Shown: in pieces, positions 44,641 through 55,928 of the stretch
Layout: each line of letters starts with the position of its first letter
Position numbering within the stretch: position 1 is the first letter of the stretch
Source: Branchiostoma floridae
Lineage: Eukaryota > Chordata > Leptocardii > Amphioxiformes > Branchiostomatidae
Length of the DNA stretch: 64,000 nucleotides
Assembly: GCF_000003815.2 (NCBI RefSeq)
Contig: NC_049985.1
Span: 5,151,502-5,215,501 of the forward strand
Reading direction: 5' to 3'
The notes under the pieces: model-generated
What the model was told of the DNA's origin: nothing
Databases searched by the model: none
Seen by the model: only the letters and a program-made list of their open reading frames with translations
Program-made: the position numbers and the translations under genes

Positions 44641-46223
44641 CCTAATTTGTCTTCTTAATGAACCCCACTATTGCTCTTGACGACTGTTTTGTATATGGCC
44701 AAAACAGCAGCAACTTCAAATATAATAAATAATTCAAAACAGTGAGCAGTCGGTCCGGGATAATTAAGAGACATCCCGTGGCACACATGGCAGTGCACGA
44801 AAAATGACACGTGAGACACGTGACAGTACATTGTCTATTCAGGTGTTGTTTTTTTTTGCTGGTCCATAGCTTGAACATCTCAAAGGAGGCAAAATATAGC
44901 AAACCACTAGCAATAGACATATGATTGTCTTTTGAAGATTTAAAATTCTAGACATTTTGAATATTTAGTTTAGAATTGACTAAAGATTACAACTGTATTT
45001 CTTTTATACAAAAAATGTGTTGGAACTTCAAGTACCTCCAATGAAGGAATGGTTTGTCCCAACTGTTGCATCATGGACGTAAATTAAACTCTCCCTAAAT
45101 GTATTTCATAACCATCACCACCAGATGTCACTCAACACAAAAACTTGAGTTGCGGCTGACGACTGGACCGCCGTCGCTCGCAGACTCTACGTTTGTCTCT
45201 CCTTGAGACTTGGCGCTGAAGCCGACCTACAAAAGCCACGCCGTGAGTAGAAACGTCCAAGTACGCAATGTATCAAATGCTAAAATACGTAGGGGTGCAT
45301 ATATTGTCTTGACAAATGAGAAGAATGTCTTACAAGAACGAACAATGACTTGTAGCTGGCACCCTTCTGTCTCGGGAGACTAAGACTTAGATAAAAGTTA
45401 CGGAATCAAAACATGCAGTTTTTTAAAGACTTTCAACGAAGAATTCTTATATTATGCGACATTTCCTTTACTTATTGGAAAGTTGCAGCTTTTGTCATGT
45501 TACTAGTTATGTACTCTACTGTACAAAATGGTAAACATTGAAGTCATATTTACCACGTTATATTATTTCTTAAAGATGAAAGGTGGGGTACAGCAGAATT
45601 GCATAATTTCTTTCGTTGACTCTTCAAAAGAGAACAATGATTTACCTGGTAACAACGCACCAACGCCCCCACATTGAAAGAGTCGTATGTTCCTAGGTTT
45701 CCTATGGTGTCCTATGCTAACACTAATCAAAACTTAACTAGTTGCTACAGCAGTAATGTACACGTGAATAACTGATCGGAAATTGTCTGGTTCTCGAAAT
45801 CGGGAGGTAATTGTATAAAGAGGCAATTTTCATTGAACCTGGCAAATTGTCATTTGTCGATTGATATGCCGCACCAATTGACTTCTTTGTTTTTTGTTGA
45901 AGTTTTGAAGGTAAACAAAATAAAGTTTCAATGATGAAAACAGAGGTGTTATAGAAAACTTGAATCTGACAACATTCGTTGCCTGATACTATATCAACCA
46001 AGGTAACCTGCGTCAATTGCCTTTATTTTACCTATCTATTGATTGGTTAACTTTTGGCTATTCAGCACGCACTTCCAGGGGTACCCATCTAGCCTGTGGC
46101 TATTACTAATGACTGGCCCTGCTGACAGAGACAAAGACAATACAAATAGAATTTGACATTGAACAATCAATAGCAATATTCTGAGTACATGAAAAAATCA
46201 CATTTCGTGTAATTTTACAGTAC
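44641..46223. other. Intergenic; possible non-coding first exon of the NHL gene
   Basis: No coding exon recognised. GC-rich sequence 45150-45240 ending in CCGTGAGTAG could be a 5'UTR exon with a donor at 45242 for the following gene, whose coding exon is preceded by an acceptor at 46220 (TTTTACAG). Confidence 0.3.
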
Positions 46224-46286
46224 GTGACATATGAGTCTAAAATACTTAAAATCTCCATCCCTAGTTTTCAACTAAATCCATATCTA

Positions 46287-49200
46287 ATGTCGCTGCCAAG
46301 CACGCAAGATCCAAAACCTGCGACACCCACGCCAACCAAGCTGGGAAGCAACAGGGACCCGAACACCATGTCCAAGCCAACCACGCCGCCTGGCACCCTG
46401 GATCCAAACCCCACCCCCAAACCAACCAAGCCACCAGACACCCTGGATCCAAACCCCACCAACAAGCCAACCACGCCACCAGGCACCCTGGATCCAAACC
46501 CCACCGACAAGCCAACCACGCCGCCAGGCACCCTGGACCCAAATCCCACCCCCAAACCAACCACGCGATCTGGCACCCTGGACCCAAATTCCACCCCCAA
46601 ACCAACCAACTCACCAAGCAATCCGGACCCGAACCCCATGTCCAAGCCAACCACGTCGCCAAGCAACCCCGACCTGAACCCTATGTTGAAGCCAACTCTG
46701 CTGCAAAGCATCCGGGACCCGAACCCAACATACAAGCCATCCCAGTCGATCTATCAGCGTGAAGCAGAAAACGTCCGAAACCCCAACCCGACGTACCCAC
46801 AAACCACACCGATGGACCAGCCAGACGTTCACCCTGATTCTGCTCTCGATTCGGCTGGTCAGAATTCCCGCATTGTAGATTCTCATGTGCATGATGGTAA
46901 AACAGCCAACAATGAGGGTGATCCTCTTACTCAACACTCTGTCGCGGCCCGTCTCATAGATGATGAAACCGCCACTGCAACAGCTACCAGTGATGGGAAT
47001 GCAGGGAGTCACCCTCATCATAGTAGTGCTGTTCCTTTGAGTTTGAGCCCCGCCGACAGCAACGATGGCAATCCCTGCCACCAACCACATGCTGTTCCAC
47101 ATCTCAAGTCTGATGAGACTGCCTCGGCTAAGCATGATGCCGGCGCCTGCCTGCCACCAAATAATACTGCATCCCAGAGCCGTGACGAAGCTTCTATGAG
47201 GCGATCTGACAGTGATGATAGCCTTTCTATCCAGCCATATGCTGTTAGATACCAGGAAGAAGAAGAAGACGGCAACAGTTTGCGCGCAGCAGATTATACT
47301 TTAACAGGGAACACACCATTTGTTCCACCCACCCCTTCTGATGACGATGGCGATATTGAACCGTACGCTGTTGCCTACATGGGGCAGGGAGACACGATAT
47401 TTGTGAAGAAATGTACAGACGGATCGAATACGTCGACAAGAAACAGGAATGACATCTCCGCCAGCTTGGAAGGATGTGACTCGGCCATCACTGGCGCCAA
47501 CGCTTCGGCCTCTGCCGGGATTGATGCTCGGCATGAAGCTTCGCTGAACCCAAACCCGATGTACTGGCAAAACGCATTAAACCCGAATCCGATGTACCAG
47601 CCAAACTTCGGACAACAACCTACTTGTGGTAAGACACGTGTCTTGTTCCTTAATGTGTCAGCGTTCCCGTTTCTACGTGTATTCAACCCCTCTCTTGCGC
47701 AATTTCATGATCCGAAATATCTCGTCAATCATAATATAAGCCGGTTCCTGGATTTAACTGTGAACGAACCGCGAGATTCGTTGTGATATGCCAAATATGT
47801 CAAAAAGCATTGAAACAAGTAATAGTAAAGGGGTCTTCACTTTTGACCTCGCGCATGCACAGTTCAAACCGCAAACTGACTTACAGCTTATTTTTTCCCC
47901 TCCCATCAAATGATAGGTACAGGTTTTCTGGCCTGCATGCACGCGTGTTACGGCTTGTGCCGCCGCCATGCAGGGAAAATCATCTTCATGGTTGTGTTGC
48001 TCGTCTGTTTCACATTCGCCGGATTATACTTCAGCGGAAGAGTGCAGGTCGGTCACAAGGTGCGTCGCGATTTTTGTTAATGTACCATTTTTAAATTCAC
48101 TTTTAAGTTTTAGTTGATATATTCAAATTTTCTGTTTACAAACTGTATAGGTTTTGTTTCTTTTTAGTGTACTCGAATTGTTACGGATTCCAGGAAGAAT
48201 AGTGAAACGATAAATAATGTTAAGTTTAACAATAATGGAGATCCAAATACAAAAGATTGAAAAAGAAACAAACCAAGATCTTGCAATGCCATATGCTGCT
48301 GTAGTGCGTCTCTTTGTTATGTTTAAATTTTTTTCGGGCTTTTATTAATTTTGTAGCCAGCATGACCCCCATGGTGTAACACACCAGTTTTGCTTAAACG
48401 CGGCACGGTAGAAGTTTTATTACGCTGAACAGTGCTTGTAGTTTGATTACGCTGTTCAATGCTTGTAGTGAGTATGACCTCACTGTACTTGGTAGCAACG
48501 AGTTCCACATTTATCTTTAGATGCAGTGTAAAAATAAGTACATTTCACCTGCAAATGTCCCAAAGCTCTTTGAAACCCTTACCTCAATTTCCCGTGAGAA
48601 CTTTCACCATCTCAAAAATTTGAAAATATATTCCTACTACAACTACAAAAACCCACCAATCATTCGAAACGTAGGACTATTCATTAGCTTTTGCCTTAAA
48701 CGGAGAAAGGTCAACCCTCCAATGATGTATACACAAACAAAAAATGAAAATATTGAAATTGTGCCACTTTTTTGCGTTAACGTATCTGTGTATACCTTTC
48801 AACTAGTCATAAGGTATAAGATTTGCAATTAACGATCTAACCAAATTGTCAACCAGCATCTTAATTTTTGTTACTTTCTTTTACATCGGTTTGCATTTTT
48901 GCTCTGTTTGATGTTATTTTGTCTTTACATATATAGTTATAGGAATGTCATAAACAAATCATAATAATTGTTATAATGATTCGTATAACCTCTTGTTCAG
49001 GAAGCACTAAACCTAATTACGTTTCTGGTCTTCCCCGTCTGTTCCTTTTCCCTATTGTTACATGTAGTAAGAATTTTCGTTGTAATAATTCTGGGAAAAG
49101 CGAATTCTAACTCAGTTTTGGGTTGATAACTGTAAGTAATTCAAGGCATGAATGTTTCTCGTTCTCTTCGTTGAGCTTGATGTCATAGTCGTGACACCAG

Positions 49201-51817
49201 CCATGGAAAAATCCTCCACCACCCCTGGACATCCAGTGTGTTGCAGCTCTGGTAATACGACAACGCCTAACCCAATGTCCAAGGTGAGTTGCGGCGTTTC
49301 TCATCTTCTGGGTTTTCTCATATTTTCCAATCGACTTTGAAAAATTGGGTTGACCACAACTGAATACGTGTCACTCGTCCTTAAAACATGAGAACGTTTA
49401 CAACATGTGGAACTGATGAGTTGCAAGAGCTGCAAGCGATGACATCTTTAGACACCTCCCACGCAACTACTCATGCAACACATTTTAGGCCAGTGAAATG
49501 GCCAAGTGAGCATTCGCCGTGCATTCGGTAGGCCGTTTGAGTTCCGGCCCAATCTTACCAAAGACATTAAAAATAATACATACATGTACTGCTTGATTTG
49601 CTTGGAACTTAGCATATAAAACGTAGGATACAAAGTAGGATAGTTGAATTCACATCACTGCCAATGAATTAGCTCCCTATACTGTAGTGATTACACCGTT
49701 ATTGAAATGCGATTGGCGCCGCCGTATGCACCAACAGCTGCCGAGATGACGTAAAATTCAACACATTAATTATTTGACGACCGTGCATTTTCACTACCTA
49801 AATTACAGTTAACATCAGCTACGGACAATATCTCCATCCCTGATCACTCTGCTCCGGACACTCCTTACACCCCGGGTCTCCCTACACGCTACATCACCGA
49901 GGGGTCAACAGGGGATAGTGTAACGTCCACTAGTTCTACCAACAGCTCTTCTTCTGTGCAAACAACCCCAACACTACCATCCTACTCCAATGGTAACAAT
50001 ACTACTGGAATCATACATGTGAAATGTGTACAGTTAGTAAATCTTCAATTTTACGTCAGTCTATGGATCTTATTTTACTTCTACATGATGTATATGGAGT
50101 TGGTCTGTTTTAAGTACATTCTTTGATGGCACCAAAATTTACCGGAAAGGCAGCAAAAATATGATTTTGTGGAAAGCTTTGTTGCAAGCTTAAAAACACA
50201 TGCCGAGTTTATGGTCCATCATGTTTTGGGGTACAGAGCACTGGTAGGACCTAACAAAGTGCATGACTGTTCCAGTTGGACGCGTGTCCAAAAGAACCTA
50301 GACTGCTGCGCAGTATAAAAGAAATTAAAGCGCAAATATATGCATTTGTGGCAGAGACTGTCATTCTCGTATAGGACTGTTAATCCATAGCCGGATGGCT
50401 AATGTTAATCAGGATTTTACTGTGGTCAATATTGATATGTACGATACTTGTTGATCTCTTCTTGCAGAGACCAATGGAGGACGGGCGGACCCGGTCGTCT
50501 TTGGTGGTGGAGGATCGGAACCAGGGAAGTTCACACGAAACTACGGAGTAGCCGTGTCTGCTGATAATGAGATATTCGTGACTGATCTCGGCAACCAGCG
50601 AGTCCAGGTCTTCAGCATGGAGGGAACCTATCTCCGCCTCTTTCCAACGGTCCTGCCGGCTGGCAAAGGACAAAAGATTGAACCCTACGATGTTGCCATG
50701 GATGGAAAAGGGCATGTTTGGGCGGTGGGATACAGAGAAAAGGTGAGCATCCGCCCGTGAATGAGTGCGAAATTTTAGTATGTTTAGCTGAACTTGCAAA
50801 GTATCGCAACCACCCGTCGAACTTCCTACATTTTCCAGATGATGTTTTAAACTATTGGCTTCTTGAACAGTTTACAAATTATGATCCATACAATTTAATC
50901 ATCTATATATAAGTATTCTAACATAACGATTAGTAACGTTACTAACTAGGAGCTAGTAAACTAAATCATAAATTTTACCGTCGCATATCATTTTTTTTAT
51001 GAAAGAAGAAACATGAAAAACATAATGAAAGGACAGACACGAATTCAAAAAGTGGTGGCGAGCTCAAGTCAACTTAAGTATTAACGTCGCCACTTGTACA
51101 ATGGAAAATGAATATCATAAGACCATTGCACTTTACGCGGATTAACTTTTATGCTAATCTATTTTGTTATTGTTCTGACGGTAGACACAACAGGTATTAC
51201 ATGCGGTACAGTACAGCAAGAACGGCCTACCGACAACTGCAACCACGTTCGACGTCCAGCACCGGACTCGCTACCCGAGCATCGCTGTGGACCTGCGCAA
51301 CAACAACATCATCGTGGTGGCTGCCACACAGATTTTCATTCTACAGCCAACCGGCTCGGTCTATCGTCGTTTCGGAGCGGCTGGGAGATTGAAGGCAGAA
51401 TTCTCTTACGTCACAACCGACCAGGCAAGTAACATCGTTGTCGTGGACACTGCACAGTCCACTGTCCACGTGTACGATCCTTCTGGACGGCATAGGGTTA
51501 CATTTGGAGGCTATGGACAGGGGGAAGGGAAACTTCTTGTACCCAGAGGCATATGCGTAAACAAAACTGGTCACATTTTTGTGGCAGACTGGTTGAAGCA
51601 TAAGGTAGACATGTTCACAAGCAGCGGGGAGTTTGCCCGTACAGTTGTGAACATTTCGTACCCGTGGGGCATTGCTCTGGGCCCAGATGGACATTTGGTG
51701 GTGACCAGGAAGACAGATAATACCGTAACAATATTTCCACGCCAGGCTATTCTGACATCATCATATCGCACCGTGTCAGTGCTGCAGCCAGGTGACGACC
51801 TCCTCATTAGCTTCTAG
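46287..51817 (+). CDS. Type II membrane protein with NPxY/PYAV cytoplasmic motifs and extracellular NHL propeller, 6 exons
   Basis: Exons: 46287-47628, 47923-48059, 49176-49283, 49809-49992, 50468-50742, 51194-51817, about 889 aa. The start may be an upstream in-frame ATG at 46224. The N-terminal 440 residues are Pro/Thr/Ser-rich: a tandem array of a 15-aa unit (LDPNPTPKPTTPPGT-like), then tyrosine motifs DPNPTYKP, NPNPTYPQ, QPYAVRYQ, EPYAVAYM and NPNPMYW. One TM segment (FMVVLLVCFTFAGLYF) follows the basic CRRHAGK, so the N-terminus should be cytoplasmic. Exons 3-4 encode a Ser/Thr-rich stalk. Exons 5-6 encode about six NHL repeats (GVAVSADNEIFVTDLGNQRVQVF, GICVNKTGHIFVADWLKHKV). NPxY binds PTB domains and acts in endocytosis, so a receptor or scavenger role is an inference. 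Weak point: the exon 3 acceptor is TTGAG, chosen because it alone keeps the frame. Exon 2 has an alternative acceptor six bases upstream. Confidence 0.82.
46341..46735 (+). repeat. 45-bp coding tandem repeat (PNPTxKPTTPPGTLD)
   Basis: About nine in-frame copies of a 45-48-bp unit inside the first coding exon of the NHL gene. Position six of the PNPT core varies (P, N, D, S, L, Y), so only the last copy restores an NPTY motif. The same repeats leave open frames on the minus strand, which are artefacts. Confidence 0.9.
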
Positions 51818-54740
51818 TAGGTCCTGGTTGGATGATTGACATGGCTGTTTATAAGACTCTGTAGGACTGACACTTTTCTATGTCACCGGAAGATTCATAG
51901 TCATTCAGAGTCAGCTTCAACTTGTATAGAAATTCTGCGGGATCTTTACGCGCACAAAAAGGACACAGCAAAAATGAGCTTCTACTACTACATAATCATG
52001 CAGAGCTGAAAATTAAGCAGACTGAAAACTGCAAACCCACGTCGCTGGCACAAAGAAGTAAAAAGACATGGCAGAAAAGACGACGTTAGTACTACAGCAA
52101 ATACCAAGTTTGCCTGAATGTCTCCCTGCGCTAGACACTCCTGCCTACCGTCCCATAAGTTACTCACGCTGCATGTCTTTGATGAAGTGTAACAGCGTCT
52201 GCGGTGGTAAAGTTGAACAAAGCTCCTGTCCCTGAAAATATCCCACTTTAGATCCCGCCTGTGAGCATCCTGGATGCCTGTGATCGTACCCCTCAGCCTT
52301 AGGGTAAGTATGATACAGATGTACGTGTTTTAGACAGTCATTCAGTCAGTCAGTTTGTCTGTCTGTATGTCTGTCTCTCTCTGTGCTTGAGTGCGTGTGT
52401 GGGTGTTTCTATTTGTGCATACGCCCCCCATCCCTAGGGAACATGTCAAGTAGGTAAACTTTTAATCGGTCGTATTTGTTGAATTTCGGCACGCAACTGC
52501 AAATATTCTGAATTTAGAGATCTCCATTCAGATTGCTACTTATCTTCAACGTATTCGCGTCATTTTTGCACATTTCCATCAGTGGTAAACAACGCAAAAT
52601 CAAGCCCGAAAAGCAATCCCCTAGTTCTCGGTATTAGGTACTTTCAAACCGCAAACAAACTATTTAGTAACCCGCCATTAATATCTGATGTGAGAATGTC
52701 CCAAAATAAGGACACACCCTTTTCTACAAAATATCATTCCTCCCACTTATATCATGCACAATATCAACTGTGCCCTTCATCATAATGTAAGACGAAATCG
52801 CAAGGGTTTTTGGTAACGCATCAAAGGCAATATGCTACCTTTTCTTTCACTACTAAACATTCTTTGCTCATGACAAAATTCTCTTAAAAATACGATTTTC
52901 CAAAATAAAAGACAGGGGCTATTTTCGTCACGTCACAAACCGAACACTGCGCATGCTCCAAATGACGTCTGTTCAAGACCCAGACTGTAATGAGGTGTGT
53001 CTCCACCCACACGCACACACCGATATCGACGAGCTTAATTCCGACTGTCTGCTTCTGCGTCCAACAAGAACTGATGAAAGCCTGCTAAAACAAAGTGAAA
53101 AACAGGTTGGTGTAACTTTTGATTCTGACCCACCTTTCCCGTAAATGTAGCATGCATAACAAGATATAAACAAGACGTAGAAAAGGCTGGTTTGGGGCAG
53201 GTATCAACATACCATCTAACAGCTTTTTTTTGGGGTGGGGGGCTGTTTTCTTGAATTTCTTTCCTGTTTAAATTTCTTTCCTGTTTATTGGTTGAGCGTT
53301 CTAATAGTCTACAGATAGACAAACGTAATGTGCTTGGGTGGTGCCAGAACGATATGGAGAATTTCCTAGTGGTTCAACTTGAAAATTTATGGATTGGCTG
53401 TGTTCTGTTCTTGTGTAAAAACAGCAGTTTGAGAGAACTCTCTCGGAAAACCACGCAATGCATACTCCATAAGAAATTCTACAGTCTTATTTTCATGTGT
53501 CTATAGCAAGATGTTTCCATTTGTCTCCTATCTTAGTCTGACTTAGAGAGAAATGGATGACGTGTCAAGAGAGAAATCTAATCAGTTGTATAAAGATTTT
53601 TAAAGGTAGATTAGTCTATAAAGGTTTCTAAAGACAGATTAGTCTACCAATGTTTTGGTACGTGTAGGCGTAAATCAAACAGGGAAATATGCAAGGCCGG
53701 CTTTGATCATGCCGACGCCTGCTTTGAACATTAGAACAGTACAGATTCCATCTTTTTGTTTTCTTGCAATCCTTCTTAAAACGAGACTGCTAAGTTGACC
53801 GGAGAGTTGGGGATCTTGTATGACCCATCGTCTTGTGAACCTGTGCATGTGTTTTACTTGGAAGATGACGCTTTACAAACTGTGAGCACTTCTAGACTAT
53901 TTGCCTCGGTCCTTTGTGACGTTGGATCAATACAACCGCTTGCCAACATTATATAAGCAAACGACACAATACGCATGCGCTTGTAACGTGTGTTCGCCAT
54001 GTGTCTTGTGGCTATATGGAACTATGGATAGAGTAGAGGGTAAATGGCACATTAGGCCACAGCAAGTAAATTATATGGATGACATCAACGCACTCATTAA
54101 TTTTCGCCTGGTTTGAAAAAATATTCTGGAGGAATGGTCAAAAGTACGATTAAGTACCAAAATGGGAAAATAGGTTGTACCTAATAATTGAACTTGTAGA
54201 AGCAACACCAATACTGCAGTTGAGGAAGTGAAACTTGTTGGATAGTTTTAAAAGCGGCACCAATATGGAAGCCATGAGTGTAGTTGCCAACTTGGTAAGT
54301 GATACCAGTATATCACATTAGTGTCTCTTTCACTACATTCGTTCAATGCAGGGAATGAATACCGTGTTGGCTGTGATGTCATTGATTTATCCATTGAAGT
54401 CTTGTTAACAACGTTTATGGTGTCTATTTTGAATATTTAGCCATCTTGTTTTTTTTTCCCATCTTGTTTTTGTTTCGCCTTATCTCACTATTTTTGCCGT
54501 CTACAGAGGATCCACAAAATTTGCTTGCTATGGTCTTACCTTGACAATGCGTATTGGGATACATGCGTGCTGTGTATGGTTAGGGCAATGTTGTCTTGAC
54601 AAAAACTTGATTGCCCCTCTGTGTTATCCAGACTTCTCTGCTTTCTGCTGAATGCATGATCTATCAAGGGGACTTAAACACAAGTTTGTCTAATACAGGT
54701 GTACAATAAGTAGTATTATCCGGAAATCCCCATCTGCAGA
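51818..54740. other. Intergenic stretch, no gene seen
   Basis: Begins as the probable 3'UTR of the NHL gene; AATAAA occurs near 52903. A (GTCT)n-like run lies at 52350-52390. Two short direct repeats with TAGATTAGTCTA are at 53605-53660. No exon recognised. Confidence 0.4.
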
Positions 54741-54744
54741 ATCG

Positions 54745-55350
54745 ACTGGTCTTTATAGGGCCTTCAAACTGAAAACGAATCAGCAGGAATCAAGCAAAAC
54801 CAGCCGGAATGAAGTATTTACAACATCCGTGCCACATTCGGGGCCATTCGGATGGGAATTCCAAATGAACCTAATATCCCCTTCACACGAGAAGGAATGA
54901 GCCAGAATGCCGTCAGAATAGAAATTCTTTTCTATTCCTGTGAATTCGTAGTGTATTCTAGACTTTCTCACTGCATTCCAGATATTCTTTCGGCCACATT
55001 CTGGCAGGATTCTAGGTGGCTTTCCGTTTCGGTTCTCCATCGAATGAGATAAGAATGTTTCGAATAATGTTTGAATGTCGTAGAATGCGGTCAGACTGCA
55101 GTTAGAATAGTTAAGATACACTTCGAATCCACTATGAATGCCATTCGATATTTCTTCACTTCGAATGCACCTCGACAGTTTTTAACATGCCATAAACTTT
55201 CGGGCCACCCAAAAGAACGGGCACAAATAGCTGGAATGCAGTTAAAATGTCTGGAACACACTACGAATTGCCAGGAATTGTCAGGAATAGAAAAGCATTT
55301 TCATTCCGACGGCATTCCCGCTCATTCGTGATCTCGTGTGAAGGGGGCTT
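54745..55350. mobile_element. MITE with CCCCTTCACACGAGA termini, with a diverged neighbour
   Basis: CCCCTTCACACGAGA at 54878 and TCTCGTGTGAAGGGG ending near 55346 are exact inverted ends around about 470 bp. The interior is full of GGAATGxxxxxxAGAATG-like short repeats. The stretch 54755-54877 starts GGGCCTTCAAACTGA and has similar GGAAT motifs, so it looks like an older, partial relative. No coding capacity. Confidence 0.8.
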
Positions 55351-55928
55351 AAGACTGATCATTTGTCGCTACTTGAAACGATAAGTCAATAACAAAGCCG
55401 ACGTCAGATATTCTATCTATAACATGACATTGTACAAAATGGTCACCCTTTGTTGTTGCTAATGTCGATCGGCCCAACTGATTGCACCTTCCAATGAAGT
55501 TGAAATATCCGCAAGGCTAAAGTGGTGACAAATATATGTCATTCCCTTCTCTATATGCGTTAAAACGTGATTGTAGGATATAACATTGCTACATGTATCA
55601 GCAAATTGATAGCCTTGATGATGGGAAGCGGTCTTGTTATGCAAATGTCCTAACTGACATAGCTGACACCTAAAATAGTTTTTTCCCCTTATGAGTCATC
55701 TTGATCACTAACTACCACAACGGCAGCAAAAGGTTTTCTTGCGCGAGGCAAAATGTGTTTTTAGATGCACCAAACGATCTAATTTTCGTTTTTTTAACGG
55801 AAATGCACGAAAAGCTGAACAGACATCTTTCATTTGTTTCTTTATTTTTACGGAAGGCGGAACGGCCGCAGGCTGTAGTAGCAAATGTTTATCACACTGT
55901 GCAATGATTCTATTTCCTTACAGGTAAA

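Noticed and set aside
46261-47686. Several long minus-strand frames opposite the NHL gene
   Set aside because: Shadow frames caused by the 45-bp coding repeat and biased codon use of the plus-strand exon.
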